Below are positions 12,116 to 25,350 of a stretch of 64,000 nt of DNA, one piece after another; within the stretch, counting starts at the first letter, position 1; each line of letters starts with the position of its first letter. The position numbers were made by a program, and so were the translations under genes. This stretch comes from Amblyornis subalaris (taxonomy: Eukaryota > Chordata > Aves > Passeriformes > Ptilonorhynchidae): the NCBI GenBank assembly GCA_018881555.1, contig JACAXG010000014.1, forward strand, positions 9,489,972 through 9,553,971, written 5' to 3'. Under the pieces are notes generated by a model. That model saw only the letters and a list, made by a program, of their open reading frames with translations, had not been told where the DNA came from and searched no databases.

Positions 12116-14345
12116 TGTTCTGGGCTTGTGAGTTTACTCCCGTATGTGCTCTAATATCTTTCCAAGATTCCAGTGGTCTGTATGATATCTCGTCTGATAC
12201 GAGTATATCCCCTCCTGGAATTACTTTCTGAGCACAACAGCTTTTACATATCACTGCCAGTTTTACCATCTCCATGGTGTTAGGTGGAGACTGTATCAAT
12301 GCTGTCACTTCTTTTCTTCTCCATCTATCTGCACTTCTCTTCTGTTGTCCTCACTCCTGCCCAGTATGGATTTTTTAACATGTGGTTTTTAGCTTTTGTA
12401 ATCAATATCTTGAGTTTCCATTTTATTGACTGATTTTTAGTGTCCTCCTTCCCCTCCAGTTGTGATCTGTAGCTCTTTGGTTTCAAATTTGCCACTGAAT
12501 CAGAATGGGCTTGTAGCCAAACCCGTTTCCTCTCTGTTTGCACTGTGACCTGCCACCTATCAAAAACTCTTTCTGAAGAGCTCACAATATTTTCTCACAT
12601 TTTTTCTAAATTATTCCTCCCAACCTGAATTCCTCTCCTAGTTTCAGCCTTGGGAAAATTAACCCTATGAAGCACCACACTTAAATGAGCCAGAACAGCT
12701 TTTTTTTGCCCAGAACAAGCACAATCAGGTCAACCAATCAGGACAACCACTGCCTTCCAGCCCAGCAATTAATTCATCTGTATCTGTCATAAAGAGGTCC
12801 AAAGGCACGTTATTTTGTGTCCTGTGTGGTTCCTTTCATGTCAGATTATTACCTACAGTTTCAGCAACCTTCATTCTTGGTTTTGTAACTAGTGATGTGT
12901 CAGACCTTCAGGATGGTCTTCACACTGCTGTAATTTCTCTGAACAATCCAATAGGTTGTTCACCATTCTGGTGTGTGTTAACACCAACACAGACTTATCA
13001 GACGACTTCAAAATTCCACCTGGCCTCACAACTACACCTCCCATCCTTTCTTCCAGGAGAAACCACAGCATGTGCTATAGCTCCTGGGCTATTTAAGTAG
13101 CTCTCAGCCCCAGACTTTAATTCTCCTTCTACTAAGTATAATTTTTCTTCTCCAAATGCCTGTGGCATCACTTGTCTGGGTGCCCAGAGGGTCTCAAATC
13201 CATGAGGTCCCCGGGGTGTCTCAGTGCTGGACCAGACACCCTGGGCACATTGTGGCACGGGGAGCATGAGGTGCGTGTGGTGTTTAACACCCACCTGGCC
13301 GGACTGTGGGGCAAGAAAAGGGACAAGAAAAAGGTGTAATTTCCAGGACAAATCACTCAGCCTCGAGCTGGCAGAGGATATGTGGGACCCTCATAGCCCA
13401 GCAGCCAAGAGGCCAAGGCGATGGGCTCTCACCTGGAGCTGCAGACAGTCAGCTAGGGGGATAAAGACTAGGGAGAGGAAAAGCCCAGAGCATCTCCTGG
13501 CAGCTCAGGGAGACCAGAAGAGCACAAAGAGGAGCAGAGCAGCATCCTTCTCTCTCCCCATGGGCATAGGCAGCTGGGAGGCTGTTGTGATTCAGATCCC
13601 AGCCTGGCCAGGCTCAGTGTGCCTTGGCTTGTTGGGAGAGGCTGGCAGTCCAGGACTTCTGCAAAAAGAGATGGCAGCTTGGGGAACAAGAGTCCACATG
13701 TGGGACAGTCTGCTTAGCCTTCTGTGGGATCCTTCTGCTTTGGGGCCAAAAAGACCCAGGAAGGGACATCCCTCACCCCTCTCTACCCCCTCCGGTGTAT
13801 CCCCAAGGATTTTTGCAAAGTTTCCTGTACGGAAAAGTTTTCTGTCAACAGTAGTGCAAGGAAAAATGTCACAAATCTTTTCCGTGTCCCAGCCCTGAGA
13901 GAGGGACAGGAGGACGAAGGGGATCACAGAGCAGAGAGGGCTCTCGTTTGGAGGGGACGCACAGCCTGCATTCAAGTGTGCTGCTCCCTTGCTGTGACAC
14001 CAGCCCTTGTCCTCCCAAGTGCTGCCTCCTGCAAAGTGGCTTTTCCCATGGTGTCCTCTGTAACCCCAGTGCTGTCCCCAGGGGACCTTTCTCACTCCTG
14101 AGCAATGCTGGTAACTCCTGGCCTTCAGGCTGCCAGCCAAAGCTTGCCAGGCTGCCTGGGCACACAGGCTGGCAGGGGAGGTTGGCTTAGCATGAAGCTT
14201 TCTCTCTCCCTGCCCTGTGCACTTCATTGCTGGGGAAGGTGAGAAACACAATGCACAGCCAGCAAAGCTAAGCTTGAAACAACTGCATCCATAAAAGCTG
14301 GCAGCCAGGTGCACTGGCTCCCCCCGGGCAGCCCTGCACGGGCAC
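12116..14345. other. Non-coding sequence, partly AT-rich
   Basis: To about 13100 the sequence is AT-rich and could contain further old LINE material that I cannot recognise. From 13100 it is ordinary GC-rich intergenic DNA with no supported exon. Confidence 0.4.
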
Positions 14346-14529
14346 CAGGCTGTGGCATTAGAGGAGAGATCAAGCTGCTGGTAATCAGCTCAAGGCTCGG
14401 GCNATAGGGATCAGGACAGGGTCCGAGGGCAGAGAGCCAGCTCCTTGTCCGCTTGTTTTGGTTCCTTCCCCAGTGTTTCCTTCCCGTAGGCAGCAGGGAC
14501 CGATGGCATCAGACAGCACCAGGAGCAGC

Positions 14530-14690
14530 TCTGACAGAGTGCCGGAGGGTACCATGCCAGGACGCCAATCCATCTCACTACAATCTGGAGCTAATTCTTA
14601 ATCTGGCGATGAGCTTCGGGGATTTCCCAGCGCTGACACACTCCACAATTGCAAGAGCATCTGAATTACAGCACTGATCATTCCTCTGCA
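14530..14690. promoter_or_regulatory. Candidate conserved non-coding element
   Basis: A block with GAGCTAATTCTTAATCTGG (TAAT sites), then ACAATTGCAAGAGCATCTGAATTACAG. It stands out from its GC-rich flanks. This rests on pattern only. Confidence 0.25.
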
Positions 14691-15533
14691 TGAACACAGC
14701 CTCTGTCCCTGCAGCAGAAGGAGGTGGTTTATAGCCTAGATCCTATGTCACTGGCTTCCCCTAAATCCACCTCCTTTGTGTATCCAAGCTTCCCAGAGAN
14801 ATTCAGCTGTAGGCAGTTATTTTTATGGTCTATTTCTTGGTCCTTTGCTCATGCAATGAAAACAAGCAACTCAGAAGCCAGATGGGGCAGGTATTCCTGG
14901 ATAGGAGCAACTGTTCTCTTTTAGGGACAAAAAAAAGGAAAAAAGCCCAGAAAATCAGATTAGCTTTTAATGTGGAGGGAGGCTTGGTAGGATAAAATCC
15001 AGACTGAGCAAGAAGGGAAGAGAGGTAGAGCGGGACAGCCCAGAGGTCTGTCTCCACCACTGCCCCATGGTAGCCAGCCTGGATGTCTCTCAGATGTGCA
15101 GGGAGCAGTGCAGGAGCAGGAACCACAGGACGGGATGGACCAGGTGGTCCTCTCACCTCTGACTGCTGTCAGCACAGGGATGTCTGAGCTTTTGTATTGA
15201 ACAGATTTCCATGGATTTTTCTTCCAGCAGTGGGGAGTGCTGCAGGGAGTCCTTAAGTGACCTAGACCGCCCATTTCACTTCTCCACCTTCAGCCTTCAT
15301 TTGCTGCCCCAGTGGCTTTTCTGTTGGAGGCAGCAGGAACTGTCGTCTTTTCCTTGACACTTGGGATAGTAGTTTAACCTTCTATCATCTCCCCTTGGTG
15401 TCTCTTCATCCATGTGGACGTCACAGCTGTTCCCTCCACAGAACATCCTTGAAGGGCCACTCTGAGCCTCATCCAGCTCTGGGGGATCCTTAGGAAATAG
15501 GAAGACTGGAGTAGTAGTGGCAGGACCTGCCAA

Positions 15534-15696
15534 GGGCAGGGATGCAGGCTGCAGACTACCTTGTCCTTCACGGGGCAGGGATGCAGGCTGAAAACCACCT
15601 CACCCTTCACGGGGCAGGGATACAGGGATGCAGAGATGCAGGGATGCAGGCTGGAAACCACCTCACCCTCGGTGAGGCAGGGGTGCAGGAATGCAG
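15534..15696. repeat. Minisatellite, unit about 39 bp, 3-4 copies
   Basis: Three units begin ggggcagggatgcaggct and end near cctcacccttca (15534, 15572, 15611), and a degraded fourth begins at 15672. The third unit has an internal 9-10-bp repeat of gggatgcag. On the minus strand it reads as LHPCP-type repeats, which inflates a spurious open frame. Confidence 0.8.
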
Positions 15697-15960
15697 CCGC
15701 GCAGGATAGTGACCGGGTCCCTGTTTCGGGAGACAGAGAGGTTTGCTCGGGGCTTTGGGAACCGCTCCCCCCAGTCCCCCAGTCCCCCCGTCCCCCCGCG
15801 GCGCCGCTCGCAAGCGTGGAGCGGGGCGCCCTCTGCCGCGAGAGAGCGGCACTGCCGGGAGCGGGTCGGCGGGGGGTGGCGGGGAGGGGGCGAGGCGGCC
15901 ACCCCCAAAACTCCCGCCCAGCTCCCGGCAGCTCCGTTACGACAACAGCGTGGGCAGGAA
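15697..15960. promoter_or_regulatory. CpG island
   Basis: Dense CpG with several GC boxes. A GCGCCCTCTGCCG string (15826-15838) partly matches the reverse CTCF core. No TATA box, CCAAT box or coding exon is seen. Confidence 0.5.
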
Positions 15961-15964
15961 GGCA

Positions 15965-17600
15965 AAATCCCCCCCTTCCCTCCACTTGGAAAGTCTGGAT
16001 CCCACTTCTCATGCTCATCCCTAGCCCACCATTCCCAACCGAGGATGCTGTGACAAGCCCCCCCACTAGTGTCCTCCTCCATATAGGGTGCAGTACCCTG
16101 CTGTGGAGCGGGAGCTTTCCCTCCAGGGGAAGGAGGAGAAACGTGTTGGTGCTCCCCAGCTTTTCCTCAAAGGCTCTTTTCAAGCAGCGGCTCCCAAGTG
16201 AGAGGTGCTTTGCGGCGTGTCTGGGCTCGTGGGTTTGGCTGCTGAGGACTTTTCCAAGTGCTTTTTGTCTTTCCCTTGCACCCCGCTGCCTCCTGACTCT
16301 CCCTGCAGTCCCTGTCTCTTTCTGGTCCTTTCTCAGAGGGAGTCCTGCCTCCTTCCAAGCATTCCCAAGCCGCTTTATGCACCCTGTTTTGGCAAACTGG
16401 CTCCAGCAAAGCTGGCAGCGCTGAGCTGAGACATCACAGCATCCAGCTGGCTCCTCTCCTCTGCTGCCGGAAGGTCCTGCATGTCCCTTGTGTGTCCCCA
16501 GTCCCTTTTTTGAACCTGAATGTGGCTGTGGATTTGTACTCAGGCCCCAAGCTGCAAACTCGGGCTTGGAGAAACATCCCCTGTGGCTGCCTCTGCTTCC
16601 CCAGGGGAACGTCTGGCAGAGCCCGACACCAGCCATGGGCTGATTTATGCCGCCGCCTGAAATAAAGCGTTGCCCGTCCTGCTCTTCATGCTGGGTGAGC
16701 CGAGCCCGTTCAAAAACCAGTTTCAGGACGAAACTTCTGTGATCCCTTGGTGTGAACCAGGCCTAGGCAGACAGGTATGGGGGCACGCTGCACCCCTGGG
16801 CAGGGCATGGGAGGGGTGTTCACAGCAGGGGTGCAGCAGGGATGGGGGCAGCTGTGGGGGCAGATGCCCTGATTCTGCAAGGGACCGTGGCCAGGGGCTC
16901 CCCGTGGCTGGCTTAGAAGAAAAGGAGTGAAGGGGCTTTTAGTAAGTCCTCACCATCTGGGCAGATCTGGGTGTCATCTCTCTGGGGGTGCAGCATCCCA
17001 CACACCTGGTGGGAAGTGTCACAGGGCACAGGGCAGCACCTCCCGTGTTCATGCCACAAGCTGGGTGCTTGGGGCAGGGAGCCATCTGGCCCCAAATTAC
17101 AGCCGGGACCTGTGTGGCTGTCCCCTTTGTGCTCTCATCCCCAAAGTGATGTCCACTGCCCCTCCAACAACATCCTGCCCTTTCCCCCACCCCCCACCCC
17201 AGCTCCAAAGTGCCCTTTGGGGAAGCAGGCGGTGGTCTTTGTGTCCCTTTAAGACACGGCGATGCTTTGCCAACGCCAGCTGCTCCCCAGCCACACACGC
17301 TCCCCTACAATGCCCTTTTCATGCGCAGCGGCCGTCTGAGCAGTGAAATGCCCCTTCAGAGCCGCGCCGTGCCCGTGCCAGCTGTGCCTCTCGCAATGCG
17401 GGTGCTCTCTCAGCATGGCACAGCGTCCTTGCCAGCTCCGGCGCGAGCGATGCCAGCAAATACCCCCAGACCACGGGAGCGCTCCCTCGGTGCAAACACG
17501 GCATCGGCAAAAGTCGCTGAGCATCGCAGCTGTCCTGCTCCTCCCNGCATCCCCAGGGATGTGGGTGCTGGTCTCTTTTCCCCGGCACTGAATGTTCGTT
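15965..17600. other. Non-coding sequence
   Basis: No exon or repeat recognised; open frames here run through GC-rich sequence without domains. Confidence 0.45.
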
Positions 17601-17604
17601 TCTA

Positions 17605-17730
17605 CTCCAGGTCACCCAGCAGCGCTGCAGTCATAAATCCTGGCCACCTGCCCTCAAGGGCCAGCACAAATGCTGCCTCGTTAGGTTTAGCTAATAAAGC
17701 AATAACAACAAGAGAAAAAAGAGAGCTAAT
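17605..17730. promoter_or_regulatory. Candidate conserved non-coding element
   Basis: Contains TTAGGTTTAGCTAATAAAGC followed by AATAACAACAAGAG (SOX/forkhead-like words) and GAGCTAATCC (K50 homeodomain-like TAATCC). Confidence 0.25.
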
Positions 17731-20700
17731 CCTCGAGTGCTGGCGCTGGGCATTGAGGTGCCATATTGCACCGAGGAGAAGAGGCGAGGCAGCCGGGCCG
17801 GGGCAGCGGGGAGTCTGCAGCCATATGGAACTGACCTCGGATCTGCTGGGAATTACAGGAGCGGTGTTTCCAGGGAGAAAGCTGGTGTCCCAGGCCTGGC
17901 TGGTTTATTTGCAGCCTCCAGAGAGGCAAGGCAGAACATCCCCGGGTGTAGGGAAGGGGAAGAAATGTGTTCAGGAAGAGAAGCAGCATCACAGAGGATG
18001 CTTGCAGGATTGGAGGGGTGGGTGTGAGCCCCCCTGCCTCGTGGGCCTGCTGATGTGGGCAGAAGGGTGTAAAACCCAGAGCCAGGCATCTCTAAGGGCC
18101 CCCCTCAAAATGTAGTGTGGCTGTCCTTAATGCCTCTCACAACCTCATTTTTCCCCATTAGAACCCCTCCCTAGCCCAAATGCCAGAGCACTTCCAGCCT
18201 GACACACCCCAGCCCAGCGTCTCTTCCCAGCCACAGTCCCTCCGCAGTGTGATGGCATCGTACCAAGTGCCACAGAGAGGGGATGTCCCATGGAACACAT
18301 AACTGCCTTGTTTCCCAAGGGATTCCTGCAGTGGTGGGGAGCAGGTCCTACAGGTGATGCTGCTGTCACACCACTGTACCTCGCTGCCCTGACTATGGCT
18401 CCCCTGGACAGCTGGGCTGAAGTCCACAGGAATGTTGCACCCCACTGGAATGGGACCTGGTTCTCAGAGGAACCTCAGCTGGCCAGAGATCTGTTCTCCA
18501 GGTGCATTGGTTGCTTGGACATTTTGAGAGGAAGATCCTTTTCTTAGTATCCTCTCCAAAGTCTTCCAGATGTGATCAGCCCTGGGACTGCACCCACCCA
18601 GGCTGGGACTCCTACACGGACTGTCACCCGATGTGAAGCCATGTCCTCATCGTGTGCCCCTGCCTTCCTCTCTGTCACCATTCCCTCATCTTGGGGAAGT
18701 ATGATGGGGCCCACATCCCTTGCTGCTAAGTGCTGTGCTCATGTCCAGGCTGGGAAGCAGAACATCCTGAACTTGCTGGCCAAGGTGGAGAATCACTTTT
18801 AAAGAGCTGCACGTGTGACAAGGATTGGCGTGTCCCAGCAAAGAGAAGCTGCTCTCCCTTAGAGAGAGCAATGCTGGATAGAAACATTCCCTGGTATGAT
18901 GTGATGTAGGGTGCTGGGACTCATTGGCCAGTCTTTGGTGCCACAAGCACTAGTGGATGTGAGCATGTAAAGCCAAAAAGGAGGCTGGGACACTGTGATT
19001 GCCTACCAGGGTGTTTGATGAGCTGGAGCCCAGGGCCTGTCAGCTCTCACGGGCGTATTTCCCAAGGAGAAGTGCGTGCTCACCACTTTCTCCTGAGCTG
19101 CAGCCCAGGTTGGTTATGAATAATGTATCGGATGCCTGCGATCGATGCGTCTCACCCGGATGGGCTCCTCTCCTCCAGCCTTCCCCCAGCACCGCTCTCA
19201 TTCTGCACGGCTGGACCTGCTGCCACTTGTCACTCGTTTGCTGGTGGCATCACGCACGGACAGTTGGGACTCACGCCCAGTGGATGAGTGGAGTCAGAGG
19301 CGCCAGCAGCGGTGGCCAAGCACGGGACCAGTTCCGTGGATCATTTAATATCATGTTTCCAGGGAAAAATTTGGCAGATCCAGGACCTTCCACCCCACCA
19401 GGGGTTTCCCTGAGAGGCACAGCTCAACAGCAGCAATAGGTAACTCTCCCCTCCACAGCAGCTGGGATAGGAAATTCGTATCCAGTGGCCTCAGATGGAG
19501 GGAATATAGACCTGGGGACGCACGACCAGTTCCATCAGGAGAAAGAGAAGGCAGAATCAGCCCCTGAGGAGCTGCATGTGCTTTGCAGACGGGAGAGCAG
19601 CTTCTTGCCATTGCTAGGCCATTTGCTATGGGGACAAGTGAGTGATTTTTATTGCATGCACTCCTTGGATGCTGTGTCACTCGGCAGAGCTCCCCAGTGG
19701 AGTGGGAATGGGGCACAATCCTTCTGAAAATCCCCCTGAGAGGATGCCGCTGAAGCCTAATGGAATTTGACACTAAGGGAGCTGAGCCAGGAGCAGGAGT
19801 AAGGGCTGAGACAACCTTGAGCGAAGGGGGATCGGCAGAGGCGGATGCAGATAAGGAATGGCTGCTCCTGGGGGGTGTGTCTGAGCACACACAGAGCCTC
19901 TTGCCTGAGGTTTGCAAATCCAGACTGATTTATCCTGCCTCCAGGACTTTGGCCAAATAACATCTTGGCAGGAATTTCTTGGTAAGATGCAGAGACAGCT
20001 CTGGCCTTGGCAAGGCCAACACTGAACCTTTCAGAGAGGCCAGGACCAAGAAAGTCTCTCATCACTTAGACTTCCAGTGGCGTGTAGGTACCAGGGCTCC
20101 GAGCATCCTCCTCCTCCCCTGCAGCAGCCCATTCGTGGGGCTCCCACAGCACCTCTTGGGTAGCTCCCAGCAAGTGAGGAGAGCACCTATGGGTGCTCCC
20201 AAGCCTTAGACTGCTGCACTTCAGCTGGTTCCCATTGCATTTCCAGGTCACTTTGGACCAGGGTAACCTCTGCCTATCACCCACACAGCCACCACCTTCA
20301 CCAGCTGAATCACAAACTCACCTGGATGCAGTCAGATCCCCTGTCCCCTCTTGTCTTCTCCGGGAGCTCAGTGTCTGGCTCAGCATCTCAAGTTCTCTGT
20401 TCCTGAAATGTTTTGGGATCACACCATTACCAGCAAGGCCAAGAGTTGATCTCTTGGCGACACTGTAGATTAGCTCCAAGGCCTTGAATTGGCAACAGAA
20501 AGAGAGGCAGAGGCTGCTTGAAACTGTTTCCAACTGGGCCAGGCACACAGTCGGCAGAGGATGTAATCCCTCCCCAGGGATGCCACTGTGATCACAGAAC
20601 AGTTATGAATGGACAAACCTCACAACCTCCAAGGGTGAGAGCCAGTTCTCAGGACATCACAGCCACATAAGCTGCCCATGCCAGTGGCAGGGACCGCAGA

Positions 20701-22885
20701 GCCAAGTTTGGGCAGCCACGCTGGCCTGTCACTCCTGAACCCTTCCTGTGTTATAAATGTTGCATGAGGACATTCCTCTATCCAGATGATGCTTCCAATG
20801 ACAATCCCATAACGCCACTGATTCAGAGCCAGGATCAAAACCCATTGCCTCACCCCCTCCCAGGGACTCTCCTGCCTCATCCCATCACGCCTGCGCAATT
20901 TAACCCACTGCCTGCTCTTCCCAGCTGATGCTGCTTTGCTCCATCTTTCCAAGAGCCTTGGCTCCCTCCCTCTCTTCTCCTGTCTCAGGGGAAAGTAATT
21001 CCCAAGGTGCTCAGAACAGCGAGGCCAGAAAACCAGGGCACTTCTCCAGCTCACCTAATTGTTGGTTACTGTCCCTCTCCCTCGATGCCTAATTAAGTAG
21101 AGCAGGAGGAAAGCCCAGGAGAAGCTGCTGAAGGCACAGGAACACGTGTGCACATTACAGAGAGGCTGGTGAGTGGCCTCATCCACACGGGCTGCTTCAA
21201 AAACAACAGGAGGAAAGCGATGTCAGGGAACAGGGAGCAGTGACCGGACCTTGTGTCCAGACCTGGATGCACACCTGCAACACAACAAATGCTTCACACA
21301 TGCTTGTGAAGTGATCTGCAAGACAGCTGTCAGGTTAAGAGCACAGAAGAGAGCTCACCACAGAGGAGATGCACCAGGGATAGCAGGACCAGGACTAGTG
21401 GTCAGGCTCCCTCCTGGGCTCCAGCTCTTGCTTATCTCCCACCCCAAACTTCAAACCAACCCCTTTCTATTGAATTTTTATCATGGCTTCTTGAACCCAG
21501 TCCCAGGAATGCCTGGGACATGAAAGACCATCTCCAAACTGATTTCCTGGCTGCCTCAACNTTGTAATCCCTCAGAACAGTGGGTGGAGTTGGATGCTGG
21601 TCCAGGGTCTGACTGAAAATCCCTGAGCAGGCCTGACTCCTTCTCCCATTGCTTTGGGAGGATTTCAAAGGAGCTATTTCAGCTTTGAATCCTGGATTCA
21701 AATTTACTGCAAGCCAGGGCTGCCCGAACCAGCACCTGGCTGCAGCATGTTGAAGGGGAAGAATCCCCCTCCGTCAGTGCAACATCTGCGGTCCCTGGGA
21801 AGACATCACTGGAGGCAGAGGAAGAGCTCAGCTGGTATTACAGAGAAGCCTGTCCCAAACACAATGCCAGCCCCAGCTCCTGGCTGGCTCACCGCGTTCC
21901 CATGGTCCAACAGCTCCGGTTTAGCCTCTCAGTTGAGGATAAGCAGCCAGACTGTGGAACTCACGCCCAGTGTCCCGATGGAGGTGGGGCACGTGCATGT
22001 GTCACTGTCTGCAGGCACAGCCTCACCCGACACATGCCCAGGCCCACGAGGGCAGTGAAGGCAGGATCCCGAGTGCCGGCAGCACACACTGCTGGGATGC
22101 TGGAGCCCTGCCTGCCTCGTGCTTTGCTGTAGCCTTTTGCTCTCCTCCTGCCACCTGCCAGTGCATTTCTCCCGATGACAAATAGTCCCTCGATGTCACC
22201 AAGGGTCGTGATGCTGTTACACTTCTTGCTGAAAGAAGCAATAAGGTCTGGGGTGGGGTCAGGCCTTTCTGGCTCCACATCTCCCTCCTGCAGCCAGCCT
22301 GGCCCCGCAGGGCTGCTCCGATGGGCGGAGAAGCAAACTTGCCGGGACCCTGTTTAATAAAAAAGGGGGCTTCACAGGAAAACTGGAAGAAACACTAGCA
22401 GGAGTGTTTGCTTTGCCAGGATGCTCCAGCCAGCTCCAGGCAAAAAGTTTGAGCAGCCAAACTTTCCCTGCTCAGTATTTGTGTTTGTTTCATCCCTGTT
22501 GCCTGGGCTGTTGTGAGAGATTTATCTTCAAGAGAGAAAAGGCAGCTGGATTTGGTGGCATATGTCTCCTTTGGGATCCAGCCTATTTTGGGCCATGCAT
22601 GGATAAAGGGGAACTTAAAGTGCATGGCCTGAGCTGAGCAGCAACTTCCACTGGCCTCGGGAAGGTTTAAGCAGTGAGGTGAGCCCTGGGGATTGACAGG
22701 GAATCCCAAAGCAACATGCCATCCTTCCCTGCCTGCATCCCTACCCAAGCAGAGCCCAGGACCCTTCAAACCCCCAGCACCCACCATGCCTTGTCCCACT
22801 TGTGCCAGCCTGGAGACCTGCCATAGCCACGAGGAGGTTTTCAGCTGTGCTTCTGAGCAGGTCTGGTTCCACACACGGGCACTGT
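17731..22885. other. Long non-coding stretch
   Basis: No exon with recognisable protein similarity, no transposon and no clear tandem repeat. Composition is ordinary throughout. Confidence 0.45.
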
Positions 22886-22889
22886 GACA

Positions 22890-23075
22890 GTGTGGGTTTA
22901 TATACACGGCAATCTCGTTAAAGTCTGGGTTTTAACAAGCCTTGAGCGTGATGCTGTGTCATCATTAGCACTGTCTGTCGGGGAGCCCCGAGCCCTGCTA
23001 ACCCAGACAGTTCAGCTCCGGGGTTAATTCTAAAGCCAGCCTGATCACAATCCCTCTATGGTTTTACCTACCTGC
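22890..23075. promoter_or_regulatory. Candidate conserved non-coding element
   Basis: Contains TTTATATACAC, a GTTAAAG/TTTTAACAAG pair, GTCATCATTAGCAC and GGGGTTAATTCTAAAG. It is AT-rich against its flanks and has no open frame. Confidence 0.25.
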
Positions 23076-23079
23076 AAAG

Positions 23080-24490
23080 GAACAGCAGAAATCCAGAGTC
23101 GGGTCAGGTTCCCTATAAGAAAAGAAAAGAGAAATCAAAGACACAGAGCCTGAATACAGGCTGTATGATGTAGCCTTATTTTTTTTCTATATACCCACTG
23201 ATCTTCAAGGTGGACTCACTATGGATGGGTCTGCCCCTCTGTCAGCAGCCTCAGGAGCCAGCTTGCCGTTTGTGTGGGTCCCTCACAGTATGGGGATGAG
23301 CCCTTTGGAAACCAGTACACAGGTTGGAGGGGAAGAGCAGTGCTGAGGCCTCCTGGATCTCGGCTTTGAATGAAAACTTTTTTTGGTTGGTGAGCAGTGT
23401 TGACACAGGTGCCAGCCTGACTTCTGTGCCTCAGTTTCCCTCCCCAAGAAGATACCAGCTGCTCAGGCAGAGTCTGACAAATCCAACAGAAGGTATGTGG
23501 AGAGGGGAAGAGGCCACAGCATCCAACTCCATATCTGTTGGCATTGCCAGGGGAAATTCTTCATGAGGACATGAGACGGCAGCCACACAGCACGGTATTG
23601 AGAGAGGAGTCACCGAGTTAATTTGGCTTTCCAATTAACAACAAGGGAGGTCATTACTGAACTGTTCATGGCTCTCTGTCCCAACATGTTTTTGCCCAGG
23701 GCCCGGAGCTTGGCAGTGCAGCAAAGAGGATGGGCTGGGGGCCCTGGTGAGGCATTCACCCCCTGCTCTGTGAACAAAGCCCAGTGCAAGCAGAAATTCA
23801 AAGCAAATGAGGGGTTTGGGATTGGTGTTCCCAGTGGTACTTGCCCTCCTGCTTGTGCCAGGACCCCTCACTTCTCCACTGAGTCCTCTCCTTCCTGCAG
23901 TGATCCTCAGACCATCCATCCTGTCTGAGCAGGGCCTTGGATTTGCCCTGCCCTGCATGCACCTGCACCTGCACATTCACACAGACACACATGTGCATGC
24001 AATTCCCAGCTGCACATAGACACTGCTTGGTACTACCCCTGTAGCTTTGCTCCTGACAGAAGGTGTACCCAGAACCAAGGGGTGATGCGTCATGTACAAA
24101 CCCCAGAAATTTTTAAAAGAAAACAGGTCAGGAAAACTTCAGATTCAAGTCTGGGACTACAAAGATTGATAGGGCCAGAAATTATTTCCATCAGGGTGGG
24201 ATTTAGCAAGGTTTTTCTCTCTGCAGCTGGGTCAATCACATGCCCAGAGCCTGTGAAGCCAAGATAACTCTTGGCCAAACATTTAGCTACTGAAAAGGTG
24301 TGACACACTACTATGAGCATCCCTGACCATACCAGGGCTCTCCTGCCACCCTAAACACTAAATGTGCTCCCTCAGAGCCACTGAGTCCCCAGATTTCCTT
24401 CTCCTGCCCNGTACCCTTTGTGGCAGTGCTGGTGGGGCCAGAGACACCTTCCAGCAAGTGGGATGGGGTGAATAGGGTTGTCCTCTCGCC
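23080..24490. other. Non-coding sequence
   Basis: Nothing supported. Short CA-rich patch near 23965-24000. Confidence 0.45.
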
Positions 24491-24627
24491 CATCACCCCG
24501 TGGGGTGCACCCAGCAGCAGCTCAGCCCTGCCGTGCGGGTGCTGGTGTCGGCAAGGGCAGGTTCTCCGCCAGCCTCGGGGTCTGGCAGCTCGCAGAGCTC
24601 CTGCCTGTCTGCAGCCCCGAGAGGGAC

Positions 24628-24662
24628 GGGGATGGGGATGGGGATGGGCACGGGCACGGGGG
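24628..24662 (+). repeat. (GGGGAT)/(GGGCAC) tandem, G-quadruplex-prone
   Basis: Six runs of three to five G at a regular 6-bp pitch: 24628, 24634, 24640, 24646, 24652 and 24658. Confidence 0.8.
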
Positions 24663-25182
24663 CCAGCATCCCGGACAAAAGAGCTGGATTATTCGGTACA
24701 AGCATACCCCCTGCCGACGAGCTGGAAAAACACAGCTCCCCGGACAACACCCCCCCACCCCGAGAAAAAAACCAAAACCACGGGATAGAACCGGGGGGGC
24801 CGGGTCAGCACCGAGGCGAAGGCCGGCGGCTGGAGAGGGGCCGGGCACCGGCAAGGGCTCGGAGCCGGGAGTCGCCCACAACACGCGTGAAACACCCGCC
24901 CGCCCCCGTCTCGCCAGGCCCGGCATTAACAAGTTTTTTCCACAGGAGGTTTGCGGTTTCCAGNCTTTCCCGCCGGCCCCTCCGCGCGCACCCGGGGCCC
25001 CTTCGAGCTCCCCCAGCCCCGCAGGCGGGAGGGGCCGGCGGGGCCGTGCCCGGGGCATCCCCAGGCCTGTTTTTTCCGATGTTTGGGCCTGGTTTGCACC
25101 TTCCTCTCCGATGTTTGCTTTTTTTTCCTTTTATTTTGTTTAATTCTTCTCCCCCGGCGCCGTGGCTCCCCCCGCAGCGCTG

Positions 25183-25239
25183 CCCGCCCCGCCAATCCGG
25201 GCCTTGCGGGGCCAGGGGCTCGGGCTGCGGCTTTAAAAG
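25183..25239 (+). promoter_or_regulatory. Candidate plus-strand core promoter (GC box, CCAAT, TTTAAAAG)
   Basis: CCCGCCCC (25183-25190), CCAAT (25192-25196) and TTTAAAAG (25232-25239) are in the right order and spacing, predicting a start near 25262-25270. A CAG|GTATTT string at 25432-25440 could serve as the splice donor of a first exon of about 170 bp. Confidence 0.4.
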
Positions 25240-25305
25240 CGGAGCCCTTTGTGCGCCGGAGGCCGGCGGGGCCCCGTGCCGGCAGCCGGCGGGGCCGGAC
25301 CGGAC

Positions 25306-25350
25306 CGGGATGTGCCGTGCCGGGATGTGCCGTGCCGGGATGTGCCGTGC
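25306..25350 (+). repeat. Perfect 15-bp tandem repeat, three copies, each with an ATG
   Basis: Unit cgggatgtgccgtgc repeated exactly three times. Each copy carries an in-frame ATG. The frame from 25310 to the stop at 25468 would give a 52-residue peptide starting with MCRAG repeats. It is unlike any protein I know and may be non-coding. Confidence 0.85.

Noticed and set aside
15374..16636. 420-codon minus-strand open frame
   Set aside because: It reads through the minisatellite (LHPCP repeats) and a CpG island; no family similarity and no splice context.
8580..22910. Shared 12-mer TTATATACACGG at 8581 and 22899
   Set aside because: 12-mer matches are expected many times by chance in 64 kb; the flanks differ.
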